From contig NZ_PHSU01000004.1 in assembly GCF_002814235.1 (NCBI RefSeq), positions 1-64,000 of the forward strand: a stretch of 64,000 nucleotides of DNA, given 5' to 3'. Origin of the DNA: Pseudomonas sp. QS1027 (GTDB lineage: Bacteria > Pseudomonadota > Gammaproteobacteria > Pseudomonadales > Pseudomonadaceae). Positions 33,518 through 44,498 of the stretch are shown piece after piece. The stretch's first letter is position 1, and each line of letters opens with the position of its first letter. The translations under genes were made by a program, and so were the position numbers. The notes under the pieces were generated by a model that saw nothing but the letters and a program-made list of their open reading frames with translations, made no database searches and was not told the origin of the DNA.

Positions 33518-34930
33518 TCAACGGTTCAGCGGGGCGACAAAGCGGCTCTTCGCCACGCTGTAGACCTCGGGCTCGTCGCTGTCGACCACCTTGAAACTCA
33601 CCTCCTGCGAGCTGCTTTTCGGCTTGTCGCCGAGCATCGCCACCGATACCGGCAGGTCGGCGATTTCCCCCGCCGCCAGGTTCAGTTCGGTCTTGCCCTG
33701 CAACTGGAAGCCCTCGCTGTCCACCAGTTCCAGGCGATAACGCTGGGACTGCTGGGTCTTGTTGATGACCTTGAGGCTGTAGATATTCTCGATCTGGCCC
33801 TGGCTGTTTTCCCGGAACAGCCCGCGGTCCTTGCTCACGTCCAGCGAAACCATGGGCCGTTCCACCAGGGCCAGGGCCAGTGCACCGATCATGATCAGCA
33901 GCACGGCGCTGTAGCCGATCAGCCGTGGGCGCAGCAGATGGGTCTTGCCACCCTGCAACTGGTGCTCGGAGGTGTAGCTCACCAGTCCACGGGCGTAGCC
34001 CATCTTGTCCATGATCGAGTCACAGGCGTCGATGCATGCCGCGCAGCCGATGCATTCCATCTGCAAACCGTCGCGGATATCGATGCCGGTGGGGCAGACC
34101 TGCACGCACATCTGGCAGTCGATGCAGTCCCCCAGGCCGACACTGGCCGGCGCCACATCACGTTTGCGCGGACCGCGGCTTTCACCTCGGGTGGGGTCGT
34201 AGGAAATGGTCAGGGTATCTTTGTCGAACATCACGCTCTGAAACCGCGCATAGGGGCACATATGCATGCACACCGCTTCCCGCAGCCAGCCGGCGTTGAT
34301 GTAGGTGGCAGCGGTGAAGAACACCACCCAGAACAGGCTGACACCGCCGATCTGCAGGGTCATCAGTTCCTGGGCCAGGGGCCGGATCGGCGTGAAATAA
34401 CCGACAAAGGTCAGCCCGGTCAGCAGGCTGATGCCCAGCCATAACGTATGTTTGGCCGCGCGCCGGGCCAGCTTGTTCGGGCCCCAGGGTGCGGCTTGCA
34501 GCTTGATGCGCTGGTTGCGCTCGCCTTCGGTGACTTTCTCGCACCACATGAACAGCCAGGTCCAGGAGCTTTGCGGGCAGGTATAGCCGCACCAGACCCG
34601 CCCGGCGAACACGGTGATGGCGAACAGGCCGAAGGCACAGATGATCAGCAGGGCCGAGAGCAGGATGAAGTCCTGGGGCCAGAAGGTCGCGCCGAAGATA
34701 TGGAAGCGGCTTTCAGCCAGGTCCCAGAGCACCGCCTGGCGGCCGCCCCAGTTCAGCCATACCGTGCCGAAGAACAGCAGGAACAGAAAGCCCGCGCCAC
34801 CCAGGCGCAGGTTACGAAACAGCCCGCTGAAGCTGCGGGTATGGATCAGTTGGTCGGTGGACTTGGCCTTCATCCTTGGACGCAAGGGCTCGAAGGTTTC
34901 AACACTCTGGACGGGGATTCTCTCGCTCAT
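33518..34930 (-). CDS. ccoG: Cytochrome c oxidase accessory protein CcoG (RdxA/FixG)
   Basis: 470-residue inner-membrane iron-sulfur protein needed for copper delivery during cbb3 oxidase assembly. Several N-terminal helices carry GRVWCGYTCPQSSWTWLFMWCEK; two [4Fe-4S] sites follow in DCIDCQMCVQVCPTGID and ECIGCAACIDACD; the last ~110 residues form a periplasmic Ig-like FixG_C domain. ATG 34930 (MSERIPVQSVE) gives the usual length and start of pseudomonad homologues; a frame from 34954 adds 8 residues. No ccoNOPQ or ccoHIS genes are near, so it is either displaced or a second copy. Confidence 0.9.
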   Translation of the reverse strand: MSERIPVQSVETFEPLRPRMKAKSTDQLIHTRSFSGLFRNLRLGGAGFLFLLFFGTVWLNWGGRQAVLWDLAESRFHIFGATFWPQDFILLSALLIICAFGLFAITVFAGRVWCGYTCPQSSWTWLFMWCEKVTEGERNQRIKLQAAPWGPNKLARRAAKHTLWLGISLLTGLTFVGYFTPIRPLAQELMTLQIGGVSLFWVVFFTAATYINAGWLREAVCMHMCPYARFQSVMFDKDTLTISYDPTRGESRGPRKRDVAPASVGLGDCIDCQMCVQVCPTGIDIRDGLQMECIGCAACIDACDSIMDKMGYARGLVSYTSEHQLQGGKTHLLRPRLIGYSAVLLIMIGALALALVERPMVSLDVSKDRGLFRENSQGQIENIYSLKVINKTQQSQRYRLELVDSEGFQLQGKTELNLAAGEIADLPVSVAMLGDKPKSSSQEVSFKVVDSDEPEVYSVAKSRFVAPLNR

Positions 34931-35137
34931 GGTCTGTCGCTCGTCAGCCTCCATCAGGCCTGGGCACTATGCCGAGCGAACTGTTTGCATAACAGACTCA
35001 GGTATTTGAATAAAAAGCGGATCAGATGGCCGCGCGCGAGGGCCTGCGACAGCTTGTCCTACCCCCGTGCCGCTCCCTGTCATCGTGCCCTGTGGCGCCG
35101 GGCGTAAATGCCGGGCGCCGGTGCTGACACAGGTCAA

Positions 35138-35377
35138 TCAAATCACCGAATCACCGTCATCGACCTTTACATGATGACGGCCGTCGAAGGCGCCGGCGAC
35201 GGTCAGGGCATCGGCTTCCGCTTCGGTGATCCAGATAAACCGACCGTCCAGTTCGGCGCGGGACATGCTTTTGCCGTCGTCGGTACTGATGCGCACGGCA
35301 CTGGCCGGTCCGTGGACGCGGACATCGCCTTGCTCCAGGGCACAGGTCTGGTTCGAGGGTTCGATATGCACGGGCAT
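35138..35377 (-). CDS. Small conserved Pseudomonas protein (DUF3203-like)
   Basis: 79-residue protein MPVHIEPSNQ... with AAGGAGAG 5 bases before ATG, a strong site that supports expression. The sequence agrees with the DUF3203 family as I know it (VRISTDDGKSM, ITEAEADALTVAGAFDGR). No signal or membrane segment, acidic. It follows the Pro-rich small gene on the same strand. Function unknown. Confidence 0.65.
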   Translation of the reverse strand: MPVHIEPSNQTCALEQGDVRVHGPASAVRISTDDGKSMSRAELDGRFIWITEAEADALTVAGAFDGRHHVKVDDGDSVI

Positions 35378-35448
35378 GGTGCTCTCCTTATGTTCAGGGG
35401 ACGGCGCGGCTGGGGCGACATTCCCGTCTATGCTTCAGGCGCGCCGCG

Positions 35449-35607
35449 TCAGGCGATCACCGGTGGCATGGTGGTCGGCGGATCGATCCTGGGCGGCGGT
35501 GTGCTGCCCGGCGGTTCCTGCTCGGGGATCGGCTGTGGCTCCGTCGGTGGCAGGGTGGGTTTGTCGATATTGGGATCAGGCGTTTCTGCCGGAATCGGAA
35601 TATTCAT
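35449..35607 (-). CDS. Proline-rich small protein
   Basis: 52-residue protein with about one-third proline (TPDPNIDKPTLPP, PPGSTPPPRIDPP) and no hydrophobic helix. An AAAGGAGG ribosome-binding site 8 bases before ATG decides the start and argues that it is a real gene rather than a chance frame. It sits 71 bases before the DUF3203-like gene, divergent from glgE. Function unknown; likely disordered. Confidence 0.55.
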   Translation of the reverse strand: MNIPIPAETPDPNIDKPTLPPTEPQPIPEQEPPGSTPPPRIDPPTTMPPVIA

Positions 35608-35742
35608 GAAGCTGGCCTCCTTTATGCGTGCTTCAGATGGGCGCCCTGTCATGGATCAGGGCACCCCGTATAACGATGGACCCTGCCCAGGTGCTTTTGA
35701 CTCCCGCTTTATGACGAGTGGAGTTTCCCGACAAATCCGTCT

Positions 35743-35770
35743 GAACTTTTGTTCCGGCAGCGGGCTCCGA
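35743..35770 (+). promoter_or_regulatory. Candidate AlgU (sigma-E)-type promoter of the glgE operon
   Basis: GAACTT (35743-35748), 17 bases, then TCCGA (35766-35770) is close to the extracytoplasmic-stress promoter form GAACTT-N16/17-TCtga. It lies about 90 bases before the glgE start. Such control would fit osmotic-stress-driven glucan/trehalose metabolism. Confidence 0.4.
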
Positions 35771-35858
35771 ACTGAAGTGACCTTGTTTCAGGATGAAGCC
35801 GGTTGCCATGCAGATTACGCAGAGTAGAGCGTCCATGGGGCGTAAGGAGTGATGCTCG

Positions 35859-37856
35859 ATGTCAGCCGATAAACCGTTGGACGAGGAGGGCACTGAAGTC
35901 CTGCCTTTGTCCCAGGCGTTGCTGCTGCCACGCATCGCCATTGAAGACGTGGTGCCTACCGTCGATGGCGGGCAGTTCGCGGTCAAGGCCGTGGCGGGGC
36001 AGGAACTGGTGGTGAGCGCCAAGGTGTTTGCCGACGGCCACGACAAGTTGGCCGTGCTGTTGGCTTGGAAAAACCTGGGCGACGCCGACTGGCAACGCAC
36101 GGCCATGACCGATAAAGGCAACAACGCCTGGCAGGGCCGCTTGCGGGTCGGTGACCAGGGGCGTTATGTCTATCGGATCGAAGCCTGGATCGACCAGTTC
36201 GCCAGCTTCTGCTACGAACTGGAGAAAAAGTTCGTCGCCGGAGTCACCATCGATCTCGAATTGCAGGAAGGGCGGGCGCAAGTGCTGCACGCCATCGAAC
36301 GCAGTCAGGACGATGTGGCCATGGGCCTGACGGCCTTGCACGAGGAATTGCTGCACCTGTCGAACGATGGCCAGGTCGAGCGCTTTCTCAAGCCCGCCAC
36401 GGCGCGGTTGATGCGCAAGGCCGACCACCATGCCTACCTGAGCCACAGCTACGACTATCCGCTGGAGGTGGAGCGCGGCCTGGCGCAGTTCGCCAGTTGG
36501 TATGAACTGTTTCCCCGTTCGGTCACCGACCGGGCATTGCGTCATGGCACCTTCAATGATGTGCACGGTCGCCTGCCGATGATTCGCGACATGGGCTTCG
36601 ACGTGCTGTATTTCCCGCCGATCCATCCCATCGGCCGCAGTTACCGCAAGGGCCCGAACAATGCCCTGATTGCCGGCCCCGACGATCCGGGCAGCCCTTA
36701 TGCGATCGGCAGCGAGGAGGGCGGGCACGAGGCGATTCATTCACAACTGGGCAGCCGCGAGGATTTTCGCCGGCTGGTCAGTGCCGCGGCCGAGCACGGC
36801 CTGGAAATCGCCCTGGATTTTGCCATCCAGTGCTCCCAGGATCACCCCTGGTTGCAGGAGCATCCCGGCTGGTTCAACTGGCGGTCGGACGGCAGCATCA
36901 AATACGCGGAGAACCCGCCGAAAAAATACCAGGACATCGTCAACGTCGATTTCTATGCCGCCGAGGCGATTCCCAGCCTCTGGGTCGAGCTGCGGGATAT
37001 CGTCCTGGGCTGGGTCGAGGAGGGGGTGAAGATCTTTCGGGTCGACAACCCCCACACCAAGCCGCTGCCGTTCTGGCAATGGTTGATCGCCGATGTGCGC
37101 GGTGCCCATCCCGAAGTGATGTTTCTCGCCGAGGCGTTCACCACGCCGGCGATGATGGCGCGCCTGGGCAAGGTCGGTTATTCCCAGAGCTACACCTATT
37201 TCACCTGGCGCAACACCAAGGCCGAACTGACCGCCTATTTCACCGAGCTGAACGAATCGCCCTGGCGCGATTGCTTCCGGCCGAATTTCTTCGTCAATAC
37301 GCCGGATATCAACCCGGCCTTTCTCCATCATTCCGGGCGTGCCGGGTTCCTGATCCGCGCGGCGCTGGCGACCATGGGCTCGGGGCTCTGGGGCATGTAC
37401 TCGGGCTTCGAGCTGTGCGAATCGGCGGCGTTGCCGGGCAAGGAGGAATACCTGGATTCGGAGAAATACGAGATCCGTCCGCGGGACTTCAATGCGCCGG
37501 GCAACATCATTGCCGAGATCGCCCAGCTCAATCGTATCCGCCGTCAGCACCCGGCCTTGCAGACGCACCTGGGGTTGCAGGTCTACAACGCCTGGAACGA
37601 CAACATCCTGTATTTCGGCAAACGCACGGCGGACCTGGAGAGTTTCATCCTGGTGGCGGTCAGTCTTGATCCGCATAACGCCCAGGAAGCGCACTTCGAA
37701 TTGCCCTTGTGGGAGTTCGGCCTGCCGGATGACGCCGCTACCCATGGCGAAGACCTGATGAATGGCCACACCTGGACCTGGTACGGCAAGACCCAGTGGA
37801 TGCGTATCGAGCCCTGGCACCAGCCGTTCGGGATCTGGCGCATCACCAGGATCTGA
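35859..37856 (+). CDS. glgE: Alpha-1,4-glucan:maltose-1-phosphate maltosyltransferase
   Basis: 665-residue GH13 enzyme that extends alpha-1,4-glucan by maltosyl units from maltose-1-phosphate, releasing phosphate. The N-terminal beta-domain (about 15-130) is followed by a helical insert and the (beta/alpha)8 barrel. Catalytic residues fit the family: nucleophile D396 in FRVDNPHTKP, acid/base E425 in FLAEAFTTP, and D483 in NTPDIN. The DNPHTKP sequence is diagnostic of GlgE as against amylases. Starts the glgE-treS/pep2-glgB operon; the next gene follows after 40 bases. Confidence 0.93.
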   Translation: MSADKPLDEEGTEVLPLSQALLLPRIAIEDVVPTVDGGQFAVKAVAGQELVVSAKVFADGHDKLAVLLAWKNLGDADWQRTAMTDKGNNAWQGRLRVGDQGRYVYRIEAWIDQFASFCYELEKKFVAGVTIDLELQEGRAQVLHAIERSQDDVAMGLTALHEELLHLSNDGQVERFLKPATARLMRKADHHAYLSHSYDYPLEVERGLAQFASWYELFPRSVTDRALRHGTFNDVHGRLPMIRDMGFDVLYFPPIHPIGRSYRKGPNNALIAGPDDPGSPYAIGSEEGGHEAIHSQLGSREDFRRLVSAAAEHGLEIALDFAIQCSQDHPWLQEHPGWFNWRSDGSIKYAENPPKKYQDIVNVDFYAAEAIPSLWVELRDIVLGWVEEGVKIFRVDNPHTKPLPFWQWLIADVRGAHPEVMFLAEAFTTPAMMARLGKVGYSQSYTYFTWRNTKAELTAYFTELNESPWRDCFRPNFFVNTPDINPAFLHHSGRAGFLIRAALATMGSGLWGMYSGFELCESAALPGKEEYLDSEKYEIRPRDFNAPGNIIAEIAQLNRIRRQHPALQTHLGLQVYNAWNDNILYFGKRTADLESFILVAVSLDPHNAQEAHFELPLWEFGLPDDAATHGEDLMNGHTWTWYGKTQWMRIEPWHQPFGIWRITRI

Positions 37857-37896
37857 TGATGTGCCCCTCGCCACACTGAATTCCAAGGAGTTACCC

Positions 37897-40800
37897 ATGG
37901 CGAAGAAAACCCGCCCAGCCAGCTTTATCGACGACCCGCTCTGGTACAAGGACGCGGTGATCTACCAGGTTCACGTCAAATCCTTCTTCGACTCGAACAA
38001 CGATGGCATCGGCGACTTCCCCGGCCTGATCGCCAAGCTCGACTACATCGCCGACCTTGGCGTGAACACCATCTGGCTGCTGCCGTTCTACCCCTCGCCA
38101 CGCCGCGACGATGGCTACGACATCGCCGAATACCGTGGGGTGCACAGCGACTACGGGACGATGGCCGATGCCAAGCGTTTTATCGCCGAAGCCCACAAGC
38201 GCGGCCTGCGGGTGATCGCCGAACTGGTGATCAACCACACCTCCGACCAGCACGCCTGGTTCCAGCGCGCGCGCCTGGCCAAGCCCGGTTCCAGCGCCCG
38301 CAACTTCTACGTCTGGTCCGACACCGACGACAAATACACCGATACCCGGATCATCTTTCTCGATACCGAGAAGTCCAACTGGACCTGGGACCCGGTGGCC
38401 GGCCAGTATTTCTGGCACCGCTTCTATTCCCACCAGCCGGACCTGAATTTCGACCATCCGCCGGTGCTGCAAGCGGTACTGGCGGTGATGCGCTACTGGC
38501 TCGACCTGGGCATCGACGGCCTGCGCCTGGACGCCATTCCCTACCTGATCGAACGTGACGGCACCAACAACGAGAACCTGCCCGAAACCCACCAGGTGCT
38601 CAAGAAGATCCGCGCTGAAATCGATGCGCACTATCCCGACCGCATGCTGCTGGCCGAAGCCAACCAGTGGCCGGAAGACACCCAGCTGTACTTTGGCGAC
38701 AAAAGAGGCGACGACGGTGACGAATGCCATATGGCCTTCCACTTTCCGCTGATGCCGCGCATGTACATGGCCCTGGCCCAGGAGGATCGCTTCCCGATCA
38801 CCGACATCCTGCGCCAGACCCCGGAAATCCCCGCCAATTGCCAGTGGGCGATCTTCCTGCGCAACCACGATGAACTGACCCTGGAAATGGTCACCGACCG
38901 TGAGCGCGACTACCTCTGGAACTACTACGCCGCCGACCGCCGGGCACGGATCAACCTCGGTATCCGCCGGCGCCTGGCACCGTTGATGGAGCGCGACCGT
39001 CGCCGCATCGAGTTGCTCAACAGCCTGCTGCTGTCGATGCCGGGCACGCCAACCCTGTACTACGGCGATGAAATCGGCATGGGCGACAATATCTACCTGG
39101 GCGACCGCGATGGCGTGCGCACCCCGATGCAGTGGTCCATCGACCGCAACGGCGGCTTCTCCCGCGCCGACCCGGCCAGCCTGGTGCTGCCGCCGATCAT
39201 GGACCCGCTCTACGGCTATCAGACGGTGAACGTCGAGACCCAGGCCGGCGATCCCCATTCGCTGTTGAACTGGACCCGTCGCTTGCTGGCGGTGCGCAAG
39301 CAGCAGAAAGCCTTCGGCCGCGGCAGCCTGAAAATGCTCTCGCCGAACAACCGCCGCATCCTCGCCTACACCCGCGAATACACCGATGCCGACGGCAAGA
39401 CCGAGATCATCCTCTGTGTCGCCAACGTTTCCCGCACCGCCCAGGCGGCGGAGCTGGAGCTGTCCGCGTTCGCCGGCCGTGTGCCGGTGGAGATGCTCGG
39501 CGGCAACGCGTTCCCGCCCATCGGCCAGCTCAACTTCCTGCTGACCCTGGCGCCCTACGGTTTCTACTGGTTCCTGCTCGCCACGGAAACGCAGATGCCC
39601 AGCTGGCACGTGGAGCCGGTGCAGAGCCTGCCGGACTTCACCACCCTGGTGCTGAAGAAACGCATGGAAGAACTGCTCGAAAGCCCTTCGCGCACAACCC
39701 TGGAGCAGACGGTTCTGCCGGAGTGGCTGCCCAAGCGGCGCTGGTTCGCCGGCAAGGACACGGCGCTCGAACAGGTGCGCCTGGTCTATGGTGTGCGCTT
39801 CGGTGACCCGCAGCATCCGGTGCTGCTTGCTGAAGTCGAAGTCACGGCGGCCGGCCAGATCAGCCGTTACCAGTTGCCGTTCGGGTTTCTCGCCGAGGAC
39901 CAGGCCAGCGCTGCCTTGCCGCAACAATTGGCCATGGCCCGGGTCCGTCGCGGTCGACAGGTCGGCCTGATCACCGATGCGTTCAGCCTTGAGCCGTTTA
40001 TCCGCGCGGTGATCGACGGCATGCGCGGCGACACGGTATTGGTCACTGGCGGTGGCGAGCTGCATTTCCAGGCCGCCCCCGAACTCAAGACCCTGGAACT
40101 GCCCGCCGACATGAGTGTGCGTTACCTGTCATCCGAACAGTCCAACAGTTCTGTGGTGGTGGCCGAGCGCATCATGCTCAAGCTGATCCGCAAGGTCAGT
40201 GCCGGCGTGCACCCGGAACTGGAAATGAGCGCCTACCTCACCGCCGCCGGTTTCCAGCATATTTCGCCGTTGCTGGGCTCGCTGGTGCACCGCGATGCCA
40301 AGGGCGAAGACAGCCTGCTGATGATTGCCCAGGGGCTGCTCAACAACCAGGGCGATGCCTGGAGTTGGACCCAGAACAACCTGGAACGGGCGATCCGCGA
40401 TGAACTGGCTGACGCGGTCTCGGACCATGAGCAGCATTTCAATGCCCTCGGCGAGCTGGCGGATTTCGCCGCCTTGCTCGGTCAACGCCTGGGCGAGATG
40501 CACCTGGTGCTGGCGGCGCCCACCGTCGATCCGGCCTTCAGTGCCCAGGTGAGCACGGACAAGGACGCCCAGCGCTGGAGCAAGACCATCAGCCAGCAGA
40601 TGGAGCATGCCCTGCAGTTGCTCAAGCAGCACCAAAAGGCGCTGCCGGCGGAGGAACAGGAACTGGTGGGTCGCCTGCTGGAACAGAAAAAAGCCATTCT
40701 CGGCTATATCCAGAAGCTCGCCGGCCAGGTGGTCGGCGGCCTGCGCCTGCGGGTCCATGGCGACCTGCACCTGGGCCAGGTGCTGGTGGTGCAGGGCGAT

Positions 40801-41229
40801 GCCTACCTGATCGACTTCGAGGGCGAGCCCGCCCGCTCGTTGCAGGAGCGGCGTGGCAAACACAGTCCCTACAAGGACGTCAGCGGTGTGCTGCGTTCGT
40901 TCGATTACGCCGCGGCCATGGCCTGCAACAGCGCCACGCACCTCGATCCGTCCAGCGCCGGGCCGGCCAGCCGGCGGGTCACCCAGCGTTATCTGAAAGA
41001 CGCGCGTAAAGCCTTTATCCAGGCATATCGGCGCGCGACGGCTAGTCTTGTTCAGACATGGCAGGATCCGGCCGGCGAAGAAGCCGCCCTGACCCTGTTC
41101 AGCCTGGAGAAGGCCGCGTATGAAATTGTCTATGAGGCGGAAAATCGCCCGACCTGGCTCGGCGTGCCGTTGAACGGTTTGAGCGGGTTGTTGAGTGAAG
41201 TGAAAACCTTGTCCGGTGGAGAGCAGTGA
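37897..41229 (+). CDS. treS: Trehalose synthase - maltokinase fusion (TreS-Pep2)
   Basis: 1110-residue bifunctional enzyme. Residues ~10-560 are TreS (GH13), which isomerises trehalose and maltose: nucleophile D212 in [10 protein letters not shown], acid/base E254 in [10 protein letters not shown], and D325 in FLRNHDELT. Residues ~580-1100 are the maltokinase Pep2 that makes maltose-1-phosphate: RRWFAGKD near 605, kinase loop [10 protein letters not shown] (H954-D956) and metal site [14 protein letters not shown] lies 6 bases before ATG. The fusion channels trehalose to GlgE's donor. It overlaps glgB by ATGA. Confidence 0.93.
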   Translation: MAKKTRPASFIDDPLWYKDAVIYQVHVKSFFDSNNDGIGDFPGLIAKLDYIADLGVNTIWLLPFYPSPRRDDGYDIAEYRGVHSDYGTMADAKRFIAEAHKRGLRVIAELVINHTSDQHAWFQRARLAKPGSSARNFYVWSDTDDKYTDTRIIFLDTEKSNWTWDPVAGQYFWHRFYSHQPDLNFDHPPVLQAVLAVMRYWLDLGIDGLRLDAIPYLIERDGTNNENLPETHQVLKKIRAEIDAHYPDRMLLAEANQWPEDTQLYFGDKRGDDGDECHMAFHFPLMPRMYMALAQEDRFPITDILRQTPEIPANCQWAIFLRNHDELTLEMVTDRERDYLWNYYAADRRARINLGIRRRLAPLMERDRRRIELLNSLLLSMPGTPTLYYGDEIGMGDNIYLGDRDGVRTPMQWSIDRNGGFSRADPASLVLPPIMDPLYGYQTVNVETQAGDPHSLLNWTRRLLAVRKQQKAFGRGSLKMLSPNNRRILAYTREYTDADGKTEIILCVANVSRTAQAAELELSAFAGRVPVEMLGGNAFPPIGQLNFLLTLAPYGFYWFLLATETQMPSWHVEPVQSLPDFTTLVLKKRMEELLESPSRTTLEQTVLPEWLPKRRWFAGKDTALEQVRLVYGVRFGDPQHPVLLAEVEVTAAGQISRYQLPFGFLAEDQASAALPQQLAMARVRRGRQVGLITDAFSLEPFIRAVIDGMRGDTVLVTGGGELHFQAAPELKTLELPADMSVRYLSSEQSNSSVVVAERIMLKLIRKVSAGVHPELEMSAYLTAAGFQHISPLLGSLVHRDAKGEDSLLMIAQGLLNNQGDAWSWTQNNLERAIRDELADAVSDHEQHFNALGELADFAALLGQRLGEMHLVLAAPTVDPAFSAQVSTDKDAQRWSKTISQQMEHALQLLKQHQKALPAEEQELVGRLLEQKKAILGYIQKLAGQVVGGLRLRVHGDLHLGQVLVVQGDAYLIDFEGEPARSLQERRGKHSPYKDVSGVLRSFDYAAAMACNSATHLDPSSAGPASRRVTQRYLKDARKAFIQAYRRATASLVQTWQDPAGEEAALTLFSLEKAAYEIVYEAENRPTWLGVPLNGLSGLLSEVKTLSGGEQ

Positions 41230-43457
41230 TGAGTTTAAGCAAGGAACAAGGTAAACCTGTGAACCGTGCATTGCCCGCGAAGAAGGATATCGAAGCTCTG
41301 GTGCGGGCCGAACACCATGACCCGTTTGCCATCCTCGGGCCCCATGACGACGATACCGGCGGGCAGTATATCCGTGCCTTCCTGCCGGGTGCCCTGGGTG
41401 TCCAGGCCTTGGCCCGCGACAGCGATGAGGTCCTGGGCAGTCTCGACAGCACTGATGTGCCGGGGTTGTTTGTCGGCCATTTCACCCAACGCCAGCCCTA
41501 TCTGTTGCGTATCCAGTGGGCGGCGGGGGAGCAGGTCTGCGAGGACCCCTACAGCTTCGGGCCGTTGCTCGGCGAGATGGATCTCTACCTGTTCGCCGAA
41601 GGCAACCATCGTGACCTGAGCAGCTGTCTCGGCGCCCAGGTGACCCAGGTCGACGGCATCGACGGGGTGCGTTTTGCGGTCTGGGCGCCGAATGCCCGGC
41701 GGGTCTCGGTGGTTGGTGACTTCAACGTCTGGGACGGGCGCCGGCATCCGATGCGCCTGCGCCACCCCAGCGGTGTCTGGGAAATCTTTGTGCCGCGCCT
41801 GCAGGCGGGCGAGGCCTACAAATACGAGATTCTCGGCAAGGATGCGATCCTGCCGCTCAAGGCCGACCCCATGGCCCTGGCCACCCAACTGCCGCCGGAC
41901 ACCGCTTCGCGCGTCGCTTCGCCCTTGCGCATCGACTGGCAGGACCAGGCCTGGATGGAATCGCGCGGCGCCCGGCATCGGCACGATGCGCCACTGTCGA
42001 TCTATGAGTTGCATGCCGGCTCCTGGCAGTGCGAGATCGATGAAGTCGGCGACGTATCCCGCCAGTACAGCTGGAGCGAGCTGGCCGATCGGCTGATTCC
42101 CTATGTCCAGCAACTGGGCTTCACCCATATCGAACTGATGCCGATCATGGAGCATCCGTTTGGCGGTTCCTGGGGTTATCAGCCGCTGTCGCAGTTCGCG
42201 CCGAGTGCGCGTTATGGCAGCCCGGACGATTTCGCCGCCTTTGTCGATGCCTGCCACCGGGCTGAAATCGGTGTGATCCTCGACTGGGTGCCGGCGCATT
42301 TTCCCACCGATACCCACGGCCTGGCACAGTTCGATGGCACGGCATTGTATGAGTACGGCAACCCGCTGGAAGGTTTCCACCAGGACTGGGACACCCTGAT
42401 CTACAACCTCGGGCGCACCGAGGTGCACGGCTTTATGCTGGCCTCGGCGTTGCACTGGCTCAAGCACTTCCACGTCGACGGCCTGCGGGTGGATGCGGTG
42501 GCGTCGATGCTCTACCGCGACTATTCGCGCAAGGCCGGCGAGTGGGTGCCGAACCGCAACGGCGGTCGGGAAAACCTCGAGGCCATCGATTTCGTGCGTC
42601 ACCTCAACGACGTGGTCGCCCTCGAAGCACCGGGTGCCCTGGTGATTGCCGAGGAATCCACGGCGTGGCCGGGTGTGAGCCAGGGCACCCAGCAGGGCGG
42701 TCTCGGGTTCGCCTACAAATGGAACATGGGCTGGATGCACGATTCGCTGCATTACATCCAGCAGGACCCGGTGTACCGTGCCCATCATCACAACGAACTG
42801 AGTTTCGGCCTGGTGTATGCCTGGTCCGAGCGTTTTATCCTGCCGATTTCCCATGATGAAGTGGTGCACGGCAAACATTCGCTGATCGACAAGATGCCCG
42901 GCGACCGCTGGCAGAAGTTCGCCAACCTGCGGGCCTACCTGAGCTTCATGTGGGGGCATCCGGGCAAGAAGCTGCTGTTCATGGGCTGCGAGTTCGGCCA
43001 GTGGCGCGAGTGGAATCACGATCAGCAGCTGGATTGGTACCTGTTGCAGTATTCCGAGCACCTTGGGGTACAGAAACTGGTGAGCGACCTGAACCACCTG
43101 TACCGCGAGGAGCCGGCGCTGCATGACCAGGACGATGTGCCCCAGGGCTTCCAGTGGTTGATCGGTGACGATGCGACCAACAGCGTCTATGCCTGGCTGC
43201 GCTGGAGTCGGGAAGGGCGGCCGTTGCTGGTGGTCGCCAACTTCACCCCGGTGCCGCGCGAGGCCTATCGGGTCGGTGTGCCCTTCGCCGGGCAGTGGAA
43301 GGAAGTGATCAACAGCGATGCGGCGATGTATGCCGGCTCCAACTATGGCAATGGCGGCGGGGCCTTCACCGAAGACCACGCCAGCCATGGACAGGCCGCG
43401 TCGCTGGTGCTGAACCTGCCGCCACTGGCGGTGCTGATGTTGCGGCCGGAGGGCTAG
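41229..43457 (+). CDS. glgB: 1,4-alpha-glucan branching enzyme
   Basis: 742-residue GH13 enzyme that makes alpha-1,6 branches in alpha-glucan. Two N-terminal beta-sandwich parts (the second, a CBM48, has [25 protein letters not shown] near 145-169), then the barrel with nucleophile D422 ([17 protein letters not shown]), the acid Glu of [12 protein letters not shown] (475/476) and SHDEVVHGK. Length matches family. The ATG is inside the TGA of treS-pep2; the adjacent GTG is less likely. Confidence 0.95.
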   Translation: MSLSKEQGKPVNRALPAKKDIEALVRAEHHDPFAILGPHDDDTGGQYIRAFLPGALGVQALARDSDEVLGSLDSTDVPGLFVGHFTQRQPYLLRIQWAAGEQVCEDPYSFGPLLGEMDLYLFAEGNHRDLSSCLGAQVTQVDGIDGVRFAVWAPNARRVSVVGDFNVWDGRRHPMRLRHPSGVWEIFVPRLQAGEAYKYEILGKDAILPLKADPMALATQLPPDTASRVASPLRIDWQDQAWMESRGARHRHDAPLSIYELHAGSWQCEIDEVGDVSRQYSWSELADRLIPYVQQLGFTHIELMPIMEHPFGGSWGYQPLSQFAPSARYGSPDDFAAFVDACHRAEIGVILDWVPAHFPTDTHGLAQFDGTALYEYGNPLEGFHQDWDTLIYNLGRTEVHGFMLASALHWLKHFHVDGLRVDAVASMLYRDYSRKAGEWVPNRNGGRENLEAIDFVRHLNDVVALEAPGALVIAEESTAWPGVSQGTQQGGLGFAYKWNMGWMHDSLHYIQQDPVYRAHHHNELSFGLVYAWSERFILPISHDEVVHGKHSLIDKMPGDRWQKFANLRAYLSFMWGHPGKKLLFMGCEFGQWREWNHDQQLDWYLLQYSEHLGVQKLVSDLNHLYREEPALHDQDDVPQGFQWLIGDDATNSVYAWLRWSREGRPLLVVANFTPVPREAYRVGVPFAGQWKEVINSDAAMYAGSNYGNGGGAFTEDHASHGQAASLVLNLPPLAVLMLRPEG

Positions 43458-43460
43458 CAC

Positions 43461-44498
43461 CTACCAGCGCATTCGCACCCCGACGTTACCGATGATGCCG
43501 TTCAGGCCGGTGTCATCGGAGGTGCCGCTGTAGTCCGCGCTGACATACAGGCTGACCGTCGGCGACACCTTGGCCACCAGGCCCAGCCCCAGTTCCACGG
43601 TGGAACTGTTGCGACTGATGGCGATCTTGTCGACCGGCTCCAGGCTCACCGGGCTGCCGCTGCCGAACGTATGCCAGAAGTTGGTCCGCAGATAGGGTTC
43701 CAGCGGCAGGCCACTGACTTCATAGCTGCCATTGAGACGGGCGCCGATCCGGCCGCTCCAGGTCGGAGAGTCGGAGATATTCGCCTGCCCGAGCGCGTCC
43801 ACGTTACCTTGCTGGTTCACCACCTGGGCCTGGGGTTCGATGATCCAGTGTTGCCCCAGCCCGATCGGGAACCCGCCCTCCAGCGAAAACGTCATTTGCC
43901 GCGCCGCCAGGCTTTGCAAGTTGCCTTGGTCGGAGCGGGTATAGACCGTGGTCTGGTTGTTCATGGCCGTCAGGTTGACGTGCCAGCCCTGTTGCCCGGT
44001 CAGGCTCCAGAACGCCCCGAGATTGTTCCCTTGGGGACTCAGGCCGTCCATGCGCGGGTCGCGGGGCCCGGTGACAAAAGCGTCAGTCCGATCCAGTGGG
44101 CCGCTGCTCCCGGTAAAGACCCCGGCCGTCAAAGTCTGGCCGCCGCTGTGATTGCTGTAGAGGCCGGGAACAATCAGCAGGTTGCCAAAGGCGCCGGCAA
44201 ACAGCGGGTCGAGGTTACCGACCTCGCCCTGGCCCAGGGTACGGTCGAGGAAGTGAACCGTCGGATCGGGATCACCGATGTTCGGGACGATACCGGCGAA
44301 CCGCCAACCCGGTAATGTGCCGCTGTTGCTCAGTATGGGTAATTGACCCAGTGGCAAGGGCGTGTCGCCCTGGTATGAGGGTTGAAGGTCTTCTTCGAAA
44401 GGCGCTGCTCGGAGCTCAAGGGGGGAGCACAGCAAAAGCGCGGTCGAAATCGTATAAAGCGCCGTCCTCAGGCTGGGGTGGGTCATGGACGTTTTCAT
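43461..44498 (-). CDS. Autotransporter-type outer-membrane beta-barrel protein with very short passenger
   Basis: 345-residue protein with a signal peptide (ends near ELRAAP, about residue 32). The C-terminal ~270 residues follow autotransporter beta-domains: GAFWSLTGQQGWHVNLTAM, YLRTNFWHTFGSGSPVSL, SSTVELGLGLVAKVSPTVSLYVSADYSG and a final GNVGVRMRW ending in an aromatic residue, as needed for outer-membrane insertion. The passenger is reduced to about 60-80 residues rich in Pro/Gly with no beta-helix repeats. Either a truncated autotransporter or a stand-alone barrel. It is convergent with glgB, 3 bases apart. Confidence 0.78.
   Translation of the reverse strand: MKTSMTHPSLRTALYTISTALLLCSPLELRAAPFEEDLQPSYQGDTPLPLGQLPILSNSGTLPGWRFAGIVPNIGDPDPTVHFLDRTLGQGEVGNLDPLFAGAFGNLLIVPGLYSNHSGGQTLTAGVFTGSSGPLDRTDAFVTGPRDPRMDGLSPQGNNLGAFWSLTGQQGWHVNLTAMNNQTTVYTRSDQGNLQSLAARQMTFSLEGGFPIGLGQHWIIEPQAQVVNQQGNVDALGQANISDSPTWSGRIGARLNGSYEVSGLPLEPYLRTNFWHTFGSGSPVSLEPVDKIAISRNSSTVELGLGLVAKVSPTVSLYVSADYSGTSDDTGLNGIIGNVGVRMRW

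Noticed and set aside
34931..35137. Possible Anr/FNR box upstream of ccoG
   Set aside because: No TTGAT-N4-ATCAA match was found; the best stretch (TTGAA...GATCA) has wrong spacing.
41235..43460. 741-codon minus-strand frame opposite glgB
   Set aside because: Antisense shadow of glgB; His/Arg/Gln-rich and without recognisable domains.
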